Shown: positions 11,316-22,790, counted from the first letter of the stretch. The stretch is 64,000 bases of DNA from Cornus controversa (GCA_026545225.1 CM048848.1:14488853-14552852); one strand, 5' to 3'. Translations and numbers: made by a program. The notes: a model not told the origin generated them from the sequence alone.

Positions 11316-13162
11316 ACCTCCCCACTTTAGGAGATTTTGTCTCCGAAATCTGACATATCTTGTAAAAGAAACAAGTTCGGGTACTTGAATCGAACTTCTT
11401 GCCCTAGTTCCCAAGTAACCTCTTCTAGTCCGTGGTGTCTCCACAAAACCTTGACCAATGGAATGGTCTTGCCCTCAATACTAGATCTCGAGTGTCAAGA
11501 ACTTCCACTTATCACTCCTCGTATGACACATCTTCCTCAACTTCAATGCCTGTCCAACTCCACGCATGTGACAAATTCGGTTCATATTTTCTCAACATGA
11601 ACAACATTGTGAATCCTCCTCCAACTGTGGTGGTAATGCTAACTAATAAGCCACCTTACCAATGATTCCAAAATTTTAAAGGGTCTAATTTCCCACAACC
11701 TCGCCACTCGAAATGCAAGAGTGAATAACCTTCATTTCCTCATCCTGTAGTTGGGGCTCAATTACCCTGCTAACTAGGATTGGTTGGGTAACAAGACTAA
11801 ATAAAGTAGCTGGTTCCCCATTCTCTCTGAACTACAAGCCCAATTTCGGTATGTCTTTTATCCCTTCAAAGCAAAGATAATTGCCATAAATTCCAAATCA
11901 TGAGTTGAATATTTTTGCTTGTGAGTCTTTGATTGTTGAGACCTATAAACAATAACCCTCTCCATTTGCATCAACACGCAATCCAATCCATCACGTGAAG
12001 CATCACAATATATCACATATCCCAACCCACACTCTGGAATCATTAAAATTAGAGCGGTAGTTAACCTCTTCTTTAATTCCTGAAAGGCAAGCTAATAAGC
12101 CTTATTCCACATGAATTTGACATATAATCACATTCTTCGAACGTTCCCAATCCATTACGGTCTCAATCTTAGAAGGATCCACAAAAACTCCTCCCGAAAC
12201 CACATGTCCGAAAAACTTCACTTCCGATAGCCAAAACTCGCATTTCTCATACTTGGCATATAATCGATTCTCCTGTAGAAGTTGCAACACCGTCCTCAAA
12301 TGGTTCTCATGTTCCTTCTTTGATGAAGAATACATGAGAATGTCACCAACGAACATCACGACATAGTCGTCAAATAATGCACTAAACACACGGTTCATTA
12401 AACCCATAAATGTCGCCGATGCATTTGTTAATCCAAATGGCATCATGAGGAACTTATAAATGACCATACCTTGTATGAAAAGCTGTCTTAGAAACATCTT
12501 CCACCTTGACCCCTAATTGATAGTACCCTGACCTTAAGTCAATCTTGGAGAAGCACTTAGCTCCCTTAAATTGATCAAACAAATCATCTATCCTTGGCAA
12601 ATGATATTTGTTCCTGATCGTTACTCAATTTAACTTCCGATAGTTAATACATAACCAAAGTGACCCATCTTTCTTCTTAGCAAAAAGGACCGGTGCTCCC
12701 CAAGGTGAAACACTAGGATGTATAAAGCTTTTTGCCCTCAAGTCCTTCAATTTCTCCTTTAACTCTTTCAATTATGTCGGTGCCATACGATATTGTGTCA
12801 TAGAAATAGGGGTTGTACCAGGTATGACGTAAATAGCAAATTCAACATCCCGCCTAAGAGGCAATTCCGTCAACTCCTCCAAAAATACATCCTCAAAATC
12901 ACAAACCACTTTGGAAAAGTTCTCGAAGTTTCCTCTTTCTTCTTCGATCACAAGGCTAGCTAGGAAAAAGTTGTAGTCACTTCAATCCCATAATCCATAG
13001 AGTGACAAAGGATGAAATTCACTCTGTTCACCTATGAAACAAAAATGATCCCTTTTCGGTGTCCATATCAACACTCTTCCCCGATAACTATCGGTGTTGG
13101 CTCAAAAAGTTGATAGCCAATCCATTCTATGAAGGACATTAGTCATCACATCGAGGAAAACA
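11316..13162 (-). pseudogene. G1 pol remnant: RT, RNase H, chromodomain-like tail
   Basis: Read on the minus strand, 13160-12100 holds gypsy RT text ([46 protein letters not shown]). 12043-11858 holds RNase H (VIYCDASRDGL; KYSTHDLEFMAIIFAL). 11660-11330 resembles the integrase tail and chromodomain of Tekay-type elements (LALPPQL; ETPRTRRGYLG). It is a fossil with many breaks. Clade assignment rests on the chromodomain-like tail and primer site. Confidence 0.6.
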
Positions 13163-13167
13163 AAATC

Positions 13168-16135
13168 TGTAACGACCCAAAAATTTTTTTTTCTTTTGAA
13201 TCATGATTAAAGGTTAAGTGAATTTTTAAGCATGATTAGTTGCCTAATGACATGCTTAGTGGACCTAAATGATCCTTTCTATGTTTCGATTATGGGTGTG
13301 GGGCCAGAATTGGTTCGGGTAACCCGGGAAAATAACCACAAGCTCTAAGGAGTGGTGTGGGGGTATGGATGAAGTTTTAAGGGCATCAATGAAGTTTTTG
13401 AAAATGAGGAAAGGTTAGTTTGCGAATAAGTGCAAATGGACCATAACAAGGAGCAAATAAGGAAAAGATAGAGGGTTTAGTTGCAAAGGGGTAAATATAT
13501 ATTATATAGATATATATACGGAAAAAGAGGGAGAAAAATTAAAATTTTCGTCTCTCTCTCTCTAGATTCGGTTCTCACTCTCTCTCTCTACAAAACTTCT
13601 CTTATCTCCTTCTCTCTAAGTTTGGAGGGCCAAGAAGTGAGATTTGAGGGTAAAGCCAAGACCAAAAGTTATTTCCCTCACTCTCCTCTTCGTTTTGATC
13701 AGTGGAAAGTTGCCATTGGGGGAGTTTGAAGCTTGGTGAAATTTGGGTCTTCCACTTCTAAGCTTGGATTTTGAGGTAGGGGTGCTCCTTCTTATTTACT
13801 TGTCGATTCAAGGGTTTCGAATAAAACGGTGAGAGGGAAGGTTAAGTATTGTATGATTAAGAGTGGTGAGAGGGTTGGAATGAGGTGTCTTTCTCCTTCT
13901 TTTGAACTTCTTATGTGTAATTGATATGTATGTGGTGGTATATATGGAAAATGGAGTGAATGTGGGAGAGATATTAGCATGTATGCTTATATGCTAGACT
14001 TTGTGTATATATATGAAAATGTGCTATATTGAACATGTATGTATTATGTGTTGTTAAGTGAGTCAAATGCATGATGTCTTTATATGAAAATATGTGTGTA
14101 TTGGTGAAGCATGACTAAAATGTGCTTAAGTGGAGTTTGTGAGCATATGTGGAAGGTATGCTAGGCCTTATATGTATAGGTGAATATATGTGTGGTGTGG
14201 TGGAAATGAAATGCATACTATGCACTCACATAATTAACTTATGCATTATGAAGTATGATTTCTATATATATATATTTGATCATTATATGTTTTAGAAGCA
14301 TATATAGGGCCGTTGTGAGGAAACGAGGGAAAAGGGTCTATAGTAGGTGACGATTCTGAGATGGTCTAATCACCTTGTGTCAAATTATGCTCGGTGGCGG
14401 TTCTGAAATGGTCTAACCACCTTGAGCCATCTAGTACTCAGTGGCGGTTCTGAAATGGTCTAACCACCTTGAGTCAGAATACGCTCGGTGGCGGTTCTGA
14501 AATGGTCTAACCACCTGGAGCCAACTTATGCTCGGTGACGGTGCTGAGATGGTCGAATCACCTTGAGTAAACAAATTTTTGGTGATGGTTCTGAAATGGT
14601 CTAATCACCAGTGGGCAAACCAAAATATTACCCCGAAAGTATGTCATTGGCGGAGTGGGCCAAAGTCGTGAGACGATCGTGGGAGGTGTCCCATGTTACG
14701 TGGCTGGTCAAAAACCATGTTAGGGTGTCAGGTTGAGTCCGAGAGAGGGACGAGGGTATGTTATTGCTTACATTTTAAATTGTGAAGCATGGTACACCTA
14801 TTTAATGCATTCTTATTTATATATGCATTGCTTGTGAATGAACATGGCATATGTTAGATGATACATGAAATATGGTGACATGCATTCATATAGGTCGTGT
14901 CGGGTCGGCACTTAGGTGGGTTGGGGTATCTCTACTGAGCCGCAGTGGTGCTCGCCCCTTTATTCTAAACTCTTTTACAGATAAGGCGCCGATGACTGAT
15001 GGGACTTGAATGTCCAAGCGGTGCTTTGGTAGCATTTTTTTTGATATATTTTGGATATTGTGTATTTGGCTATCTGTGCCGGTTTGTGGCATGTTGTCTA
15101 TGTAGTTGTAGTCATGGTTGGATTTTTAGCATTTTTGGACCTTATGCATGAAATCCTTGTAATGACTATGAACTTGGAATCTTAATGTATTATGGTTTAT
15201 TCTTGGACCAAATGTAATTTATGGATTGTAAAGTTATGATTTTTTTTGTGTTATAACTTTAAGTATGGACTCTTCTAAAGTGAACGAGTTGGGAATAAAG
15301 TGAATGGATATGTGGTTTGAAGGGATGGACTTTATTTATGTTCTTGTATAATTATTCATGAAGTATGATTTGAATGGAATGGATGATTTGAAATGTAAAG
15401 ATTTTGAAAGCTTACTTTCACTCACATGTTGTAAGTAGAGTGAATGTGTTTGATGCTAGTTGAAGGATTGGAATAGCCATTGGGGGAACACATGCCCAAA
15501 GGTGTTCATCTTGAATCCATAGAGTGTTCATGAGATTTCTATTATTTTTGGTGAGTTTTAATCATGGTTTAAGTCATGTTTTAAGTTGGATTATGGTTTG
15601 GTGAGATGATAGGATGCTTTAAGGCTTGAAAAAAATAGGTTTTGAGGCATTTTTACACTTTCGGTCGAGTGCCCTCTGCATCGTTCGATCGAAAGTGCAA
15701 GATCCCAAGAGTTGGAATAGCTGGGAACAGGTTTCGGTCGACTGAAACTACCCATCAGCCGACCGAAAGGAACCTGGGCAGCTCCATTTGCATTCGAATT
15801 TCAAACGGGTGTAAATTATTCGTTTTAGATAGAAATTGAGTGCCATTTTTTTGAAATTGAGTATTTTGAAATTATCTATCCAATGGTATGGGTTGTAGCT
15901 TCAATTTATGGTCACACAGGTTCGTGTGTGTGAAAATAAGTGGGTCGCAACTAGTTGGCTATACAATCAAGGCAGGGTTTGGGGCCCCTGGTGGTTAATT
16001 AAGGTTAAATGGTGCATATCTATATGCAAGGTTAGGCTTATGTTTCCATGGTAATTATAGAGAAAAGGGAGGGTTCATTGGAGTTAATGGATGGTTCACC
16101 CTTGGTTTCTGGGAGTCAGAAATTGGGGCGTGACA
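13168..16135 (+). mobile_element. G5: solo gypsy LTR (2,968 bp) with target-site duplication
   Basis: It starts TGTAACGACCC and ends GGGGCGTGACA, and it is flanked on both sides by AAATC (13163-13167 and 16136-16140). It contains no coding region. This is a textbook solo LTR, left by recombination between the two LTRs of a full element, and it sits inside the G1 interior. Internal landmarks: a TATA-type stretch and CT-rich leader (13500-13640); GAGGTAGGGGTGCT (13773-13786); a 47-nt repeat array (14346-14609); a shared hairpin module (about 14925-15100); and a GAACAC/GTGTTC hairpin (15486-15507). Confidence 0.85.
14346..14609. repeat. Six 47-nt tandem repeats, each with a GGTGR...YCACC hairpin
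   Basis: Units recur at an exact 47-nt spacing. Stem starts are 14346, 14393, 14440, 14487, 14534 and 14581. Each carries a 29-nt inverted-repeat core: 5-nt arms around a 19-nt loop with the shared text TCTGARATGGTCTAA (one unit varies slightly). Units 1, 5 and 6 have GGTGA with TCACC. Units 2 and 4 have GGTGG with CCACC. Unit 3 has AGTGG with CCACC, which loses only the outer pair. The fifth pair therefore switches between A-T and G-C in step. Confidence 0.9.
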
Positions 16136-16140
16136 AAATC

Positions 16141-17430
16141 AAACACCAATCTACAATTTGTAATTTTTCTATCTCACATGCCCAACAAACCATGTCTAAG
16201 GTGACCTTATCCCCAACTGGTGTATCTAAACTTAAAGCTCTATCCAAGGTCGACACCTCTAATCCTAAAGCAGATGCATAGACAAATGATATGTAACTTT
16301 GGACAAATTACACGCTAACCTTTTTTTCTCTCAACATATCATTTATACCCTCAATAATTCATATACACCCTTATATGAAATTCACGAAATCCATAAAAAT
16401 TTTCCCAAGTCACCTAACTCGTCCTAGTCTCACAATCGAATTCAAAACTCAAAAAAATCCCCGTAACTCACAAGATACGCATTCAAGAAAATAATTATAC
16501 TTAAATCATATTTAATATGTAGAAAAGGAAAATATAAGGTTTTATAATACCTCGAACCATAGATGGACCTGCCAAAGTCTCGGCTAGAGTGACCATACAC
16601 ACAATATTTTTCATCCCCTATCCTGGCTGACCACTTTCCTGATAGTCAGACTGCTAAATAGGAGTACTAAGAGTCGCTCCCATCATAAGTTGTGAACTCT
16701 GGACTGACGGTACAAACTGAGGTAACTGTGGAACCCCAAAACTTGATTGTACCACAGAAGTCTGATAATAATGTTGTTGTGACCTCGCAGCACTGTGAGT
16801 ACTACCCTTCTTATATGAGCAATCCTTCACCACATGACCGATTTGACCACACCTATAACACTTCCCCGTGTCCTGAGAGGATTTTATAGACAAAAGAATG
16901 GATGGTAATAACCATGCCTACTGCGGTCTCACTACATAGTAAGTATTACTTTACTTATCTCTTGTGGACACTTCTTCCATAAGTGACATGATTGACCACA
17001 CCTGAAGCAAGTCTTTGGCACATAGCCCTACACAACATGTGATTCTCTTTGTCTCTTAATCAGATAACTCATAATATGAGTCTCAACCCCACCAAACAAT
17101 CTCTTTGAACCCCTAGCTCTAACTTGATAGTGGCCACTTTCATTGATAATCCTAGCAAACTGTTAGATGGTTGTCATCATATCCCTAACCAACTAAGCTT
17201 CATTTTTTGGCGCTTGTGGAGTAGAACTTGTCCTCTTTCCATGTCCTCCTTGTGGTGTCATGTTTATAAAAAATCTCCAGGAAGGAAGGTTAATCACAAA
17301 TGCCAAGTAATTTACCAGCTCTAAACACTTGCATCTCATGCCAACTCGCTCGACAATTATGAAATATAAAAGTTTCCTAACTATCGCCTTAACAAGCAAA
17401 AATTTAAACATATTACTCCGAACTAACGTA
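16141..17430 (-). pseudogene. G1 gag remnant with CCHC zinc knuckle
   Basis: On the minus strand 16893-16654 reads KCYRCGQIGHVVKDC, the CCHC zinc knuckle (CX2CX4HX4C) of retroelement nucleocapsid. A Gln/Ser/Pro-rich stretch follows it, as in plant gypsy gag. A second CCHC-like text is recognisable near 17010-16960. The region 17193-17411 may be the gag start (MTPQGGHGKRTSS). It is broken several times. Confidence 0.6.
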
Positions 17431-17439
17431 TAAACCGAC

Positions 17440-17858
17440 CTTCTCCCCTCGTCCTTAGGTGTTCAAACCTAATTCTCTGATAAACTATAGGTTAACAAAC
17501 AACCCCAAACTAACACGTGAGTTGAGCCTCACCTTCATCCAAAGGTGTTCAAACTTGGTTAGTTCTGACAATAATCTATTAATCAACTCACCATTCCAAA
17601 TCAATACATGATTTAACTCTTACCCTTTGTCCCTAGGTATTCAAATCTAATGTTTAGACAATCGACCATTAACTTTTGTCCTCAGGTATTCAAACCTCAT
17701 TCTCTGTCAACCGACCAATACCCTTCGTCCTCAAGTATTCAAACCTAGTGCTTTAATAATTGACCAATACCCTTTATCCTCAGGTATTCAAAACTAGTTA
17801 AGTTTTAACAATCGACCAATACCCTTCGTCCTTAACTATTCAACCTAATGCTCTGATA
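17440..17858 (-). repeat. G1 leader: degenerate array derived from the primer-site region
   Basis: On the minus strand the primer site runs into GCATTAGGTTGAATAGTTAAGGACGAAGGG. Diverged copies of this text then recur about six more times at roughly 60-90 nt. Each has the core AGGTTTGAATACCT (or AACACCT) and then GAGGAC(G/A)AAGGG. The copy near 17440-17483 even keeps TATCAGAGAATTAGG. The core can fold as AGGT/ACCT around TTGAA. Confidence 0.65.
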
Positions 17859-17865
17859 CCAAGTT

Positions 17866-19462
17866 ATCACTCCCCAAGAGTTTGTACCTATAACGATACA
17901 AGAACTCAAGGGTGAGAATGTGGAACATCAATACACCTTGTCCTTTATCATGCTTTGATACCATTTCTGTCATACCCCAAGTTTTCGTACCCATGACGAT
18001 ACAGGAAATGAAGGTGAATAGTTCCCTATGTTCCATAAGTCATCGCTAAACTTGCTCAACACCCATACATTTGCAATTCACAATGTTAAACATATGCAGT
18101 TCATAAATATAATCCAAAAACATACATTATATACATTCCTCAAGAGTTGCAAACTTGCCATGCATATAAACTGCTCAATTCTAAAACTCAACTCCTTGTG
18201 TGACTGAAATTTAAAATTGAAACCTACACCATTGGATAAAGAATTCAAAAATACTTAATTCTAAAGAAAAGAATCACTTAAATCGGGTTTGAGACGACAA
18301 AGTTATGCCCATTTCAAAATATTTCAAAATCTATAACAGTAAAATAGTCGACTGTTCCTAAGAGAAAGTCAACTGTTTTGCCCTTCTAAGAAGTTCAAAA
18401 ATGCTCTGCCCAGAATAGTCAACTTATCTAGAAGGGATAATTGACTGTTTCCACCTAGAAATCCCTTTTTAGCATCTTTTGCACAAAACTTACACCAATC
18501 CTCATACATATACATTTCCAAAACACAAAACTCATCCAACAATATCCCAATCATGAAAGAAATGTCAAAACTTCATGCATTTCATATAATTAACCTTTAA
18601 ATCATAAACATGTTTGAATTGAATGCATTGAGCACAAATCCATAATTCAACGCATATACGCCCATAAACAACATTTCAAAAGCTTAAGTCTCATTACACA
18701 TTTCTAAATGCACTACGTCCACATCCCAGATGTGTATAACACCAAAAAAGACCCAAAAGAAGGTTCTTCTAACTCTAAAACTAATTTATGGTTGATCACC
18801 CTGGGCAACCTCTTTGTCATGCCCTAAAATTGTTAATGTAAGGGGATGAACAATATTCAACGAGCTCAAGGTCATATGTTGTGTAATCCACCCAAGTCTC
18901 ACATTTCATGATAATACATAACACAATTCAACATGCATAGCTTCACTACGTGTAATGTTTCCTAGCATTCTAGTCCAAGAGTTAAAAATTTCACCTAACA
19001 TGGCATAAACATCAAAATGATTGACAACCACGCAAATTCAACTCAAACATGCAACAATGCACAATTTCTATCATTCAAGTGACATACGCATCACAATCCA
19101 TGATAATTCAAAATGCTCAAATTACACATGAATCATTTTACATTCTACTCATACATATATCAATATGATAAAAATCACAATAACAAATTTGAACATAAAC
19201 TTAACACAAAATTATATTACTTTCGAAATTGTACTCACACACACACACACACATGCAAACAAGATACGCGTCGAAGTCTCATACCTCAAGTTCATAGTTA
19301 TTATGGGCTACTAACCCATGCGGTTATCAACCATCTTACGTAAGTTTGAGGTCTTTCAATCCCCGAGGATATGTTACCCATCTATGTTTCCATGAGACAC
19401 TCCCAAGAATTCACCCCACACACACCATGTCAAGTTGTAAAACAACATGCACAAGTCCTCGA
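17866..19462 (-). repeat. G1 5' LTR, right part missing (copy A)
   Basis: It matches 8467 to about 10243 of the G1 3' LTR and 28344-29913. It stops at CACAAGTCCTCGA, where copia RT sequence takes over. The first LTR goes on unbroken at that point (10236). The same joint is present at 29913, so the truncation came before the duplication of this region. A (CA)n run lies at 19237-19255. Confidence 0.75.
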
Positions 19463-19959
19463 GCAATAATACATCAACATGGGCAAAAGTCTCCTCATAA
19501 TCGATGTCATACTCCTGTGTGAACCCCCTTGCCATAAGCTAGGATTTATAGCACTCAACAGATTTATCTGAAAAAGTCTTGATTTTGTAGACCCATTTAC
19601 ATCCAATGGTAGACTTCCCTGGAGACAATTCAACTAGATCCCATGTCTGAGTCTTGGTAAGTGCATTTAACTCTTCTTTCATTGCTTGCTGCCATAAATG
19701 GTTAGAGAGGGCCTCACAAAAAGTGTGAGGTTCATGATGGGTTACAAGATCATTATAACCATAATAGTCATGAAGATGTGCAGGGGAGGTTTTTACTAGA
19801 GTGGATCGACGAGGATCCAAAATAGTGGTAGCATCAGGAGCCTCAGGCGGGACAGATGATTGGAAGTCAAGTGCAGGGGGGTCAACAGATGAGTCAGAAG
19901 GATAAACTATATCTAATGACCTAGGAGGAGAAGAATCTAAAAAAAGATCTGTAGATGTA
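19463..19959 (-). pseudogene. Copia RT N-terminal fragment (copy A)
   Basis: On the minus strand the text WQQAMKEELNALTKTQTWDL, IGCKWVYKIKTFSDKS and GFTQEYDIDYEETFAHV is the start of the Ty1/copia RT domain (RVT_2). It is preceded by a Ser/Pro-rich linker (SSVPPEAPDA). It is a fragment held between a G1 LTR and the G2 LTR start, with no copia LTR near it. It is a fossil with a few breaks. Confidence 0.8.
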
Positions 19960-20259
19960 TGTAGAGACCGAGACCAATTTTGGCCGATTTTTATTTTATT
20001 CATCATAATTTCTATAAATGCATTTTTTTATGATTTTTAACATGTTATGAATGTGAGAAACATGTTTGAGACATTGTATAGAGGTTTTGGGAACATTTAG
20101 AGAAATTTGACTTTTTAGGTCAACGAGGCCCCGGAAAGCGATCCCGGTGGGCTTGGCAATCCAAAATTTTTTTGAAAAATAATTATTTTTAGTTTTAGAC
20201 CAAATAAATTTTTTAAAGAGTTAAGGAAGCGATTTTGAGTTCATGGGAGTTTTTAAAAT

Positions 20260-20440
20260 CAAAAACGGTGGTCGGAAGGGTACGTTAAATGGTTTAGGGG
20301 CAGTTTGGTCTTTTTACGCCTAAAAGGATATAAATATCTGAGATTTCAGAGATTCCTTAGATCTCTCTTGGCCTTCTCACGCCCAAACGCTCTCTTTCTC
20401 TCTCCCACTTCATCTCTCTTCTTTCTCTCTTCATTTTGGA
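20260..20440 (+). promoter_or_regulatory. G2 LTR core promoter and leader
   Basis: The GGTACGTTAAATGG..AGGGGC..TTTGGTC block (about 20279-20315) precedes TATAAATAT (20329) by about 15 nt, and a CT-rich leader begins about 25 nt after the TATA. The same order occurs at 30710-30890 (the duplicate) and in G4 at 45216-45360. Transcription start is inferred, not shown. Confidence 0.5.
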
Positions 20441-22605
20441 GGCCTTTAGCATAGATTCAGAAGTCACCAAAGAAGGACAACGCGTAGGGCTTGGCAAGGG
20501 TTTTGGTTTAAACCAAACAAACTCAAGTTTTGCAATGGTGAGACTCGATGGAAATCTTAAAAATAGCTTGGAGAGCCTTCATGTTAGAGGTAGGGTTGTT
20601 TCTTCTCCTCTAGTTGTCGATTCTAGGGTTTCGGGTATTATGGTGAGGTATAGGTTGTATTGGCTTGAAAAAGAGTTAGGGGAGGGGCTATGGTGTTGAG
20701 TTTTCTCCCTTCTTTTATGATTCCTACATGTTAAAGGTGATGCATTGTGATATGTGTAATGTGATGAATGAGTAAATGCAATGTGTACAAGTTGAGAGCA
20801 TGATTATCTTTATGTTATGTTGTGAGTATATGTGATTTACATACAAGAATAGAACATGTATATAATTATATGTTGGTAGTATAGTGAGAAGGCATGCTAG
20901 ATATAATTTAACAATGATGAGCATTGAAGGAGCATGAGAATAATATGATATATATTATATATTTGAAAATACATATATGAGGAAATTGTGAGGAAATGAT
21001 GTGAGGGGACCGTGCATTGACTGTTGGAGTTTTCCATCCATGTCAAAAGAGTGGTGTAACCACCCACTATGTTATGACCTTCAGAGTGGTCCCATTATAC
21101 CAAGGCTAAGGCCTAGAACTCAAAGTATGTCCAAAACTAGCGAGTTTCAAAGTTGCCCACTCACATTAAGGCAAATCAATATATTGCCAAGGTTGTATGA
21201 GCTCTCAGAGTTGTCCAAGTTGTACGGGTGTTATTGGAGGTGTCCAAGGTCACATGATCGTCAGAGCGGTCCAATCATCTTCATATATCAGATTAGGGCT
21301 GAGAGATAGTATATGTGTATCTTTGCTTATGTGTTTAAATTGGTGAGTTTGATATATGATTATAAAACATTTATCCTTAAATTGCATTGTTATGTGAATG
21401 TGGAAAGTGACATGTAGTGTAGCGACATACATATTATATAGGTCGGTGTCGGATCAATACCTAGGTGGGTTGTGATATTCCTATTGAGTCGTTGAGTTGC
21501 TCACCTCCTTTCCCCAAACCTTTTTACAATTAAGGTATCCATGATGGACGGGAATTGAGCATCCAAGTGGAGCTCCGCGTGATCCTTTTGATTTACTTTT
21601 GTACATGTATGGCTATCTGTGCCGACTTGTGGCATGTGACTCATTTTAAGTTGTGGTTACTTTTGAACAGTATGAAACTTGTTGTATATTTGGACTGCGT
21701 TTATGTAAAAATGTTGAAGAAGATTTGTGGATGTCAAATATGTAATTGGAGTTGAGCTCTCTATGATTTTGAACCCGTGAAACTTAGTTGATGTTCATGA
21801 AATGGATGGTTGATATCCTTTGATGTAGATTCTTGAGAATTGTGAGACCATGGTATATTGAATATGTTAAATGTGTATGGATGTTAAAGATGAACTTGAA
21901 GGTGTTGAATAGTGTACAATTGCATATGAATGATTTTAGGTTGCTAGAACAAAGATTATGCATGGGATGGACCGAGTGTGTGGTTGCAAGATTTTTTGCA
22001 GGAATACCATTCGAGGGGTTACGATGCATCATAATCCCCATTATGATGTATCGAAACCCAGCAATGCATCGAAATGACCAAGGTGATATATCGTAAGTAG
22101 AGTGGCAATTGGGGTTGGATACTAGAGCTTTTTGTAACATCTTTCGCAACATGTGCGATGCATCGTACATTACGATATATCGTAACTAGCAAGACTGTAA
22201 GGACCGGAATAATTTTTGACTGGTTTCGGGTGGATTTTGACCGGATTTAAATTTTTCGAATAAATTAATTTCAAAAAAAAAATGTGGATATATATATATA
22301 TATATATATAAATGGAATTATATATATATATATAGAAGTGGATGTTCATATATGTGGGATTACATATATAGATGGAGGATGTGATTATATATATATATGG
22401 GGATATATATATGGTCATAGTGTATTTTATTTGATTATATATATATGGGTATACATATATATAAGTATGGTAGATGGAGAAAGGTGTATGTGTACAAGTA
22501 TATGTGTATTATTATGTATATATATAGAATATATACATATACATATATAGGTGGATAAAAGAGGGGTTGGTGAGGATGTGTGGACCAAATTAAGGGGATC
22601 CAAAA

Positions 22606-22790
22606 TAAGAGAAGAAGAAAGACCCACGTGGGTCAGCCGAAGAGAGAAGAAAAGAAAAAGAGAAAAAAAAAAGAAGAAAGAAAAGAAAAAGAGAAAAAGA
22701 AGAAAGAAAAGGAAAAAGAAAAGAAAAGAGAATAAAAGAGAAAATCGGGGAAAGAGAGAGAAGAGAGAGGGATCGGGAAATAAAGAGAAG
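22606..22790. repeat. Homopurine tract with adjacent G-box palindrome
   Basis: From 22640 to about 22790 the plus strand is almost wholly A and G (runs of GAAAA and GAGAGA). The perfect 14-nt palindrome GACCCACGTGGGTC at 22621-22634 contains the plant G-box CACGTG. In the other LTRs here the matching place, downstream of the TATA, is CT-rich on the plus strand. In G3 the purine strand is the plus strand. Confidence 0.8.

Larger units (their letters stand above)
8467..19462 (-). mobile_element. G1: chromovirus-type Ty3/gypsy element (Tekay-like), broken and nested
   Basis: The element is on the minus strand. Its 3' LTR is 8467-11315. The purine tract AAGTGGGGAGGT sits directly before that LTR. 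The interior is 11316-17865, and the remaining part of the 5' LTR is 17866-19462. The primer site TTGGTATCAGAGC lies at 17850-17862. Visible parts are a gag segment with a CCHC knuckle, RT, RNase H and a chromodomain-like integrase tail. It holds the G5 solo LTR at 13168-16135. It is inserted in the Athila-like element ending at 8466. The coding part is heavily broken, with many breaks. Confidence 0.7.

Noticed and set aside
14346-14609. Regular repeat and spacer pattern suggestive of a CRISPR array
   Set aside because: The repeats and spacers are both conserved and lie in a plant LTR, so this is a tandem repeat.
22284-22550. Frames rich in Ile and Tyr in TA-rich DNA
   Set aside because: They are translations of (TA)n microsatellites. 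The same applies near 24000, 33250 and 43550.
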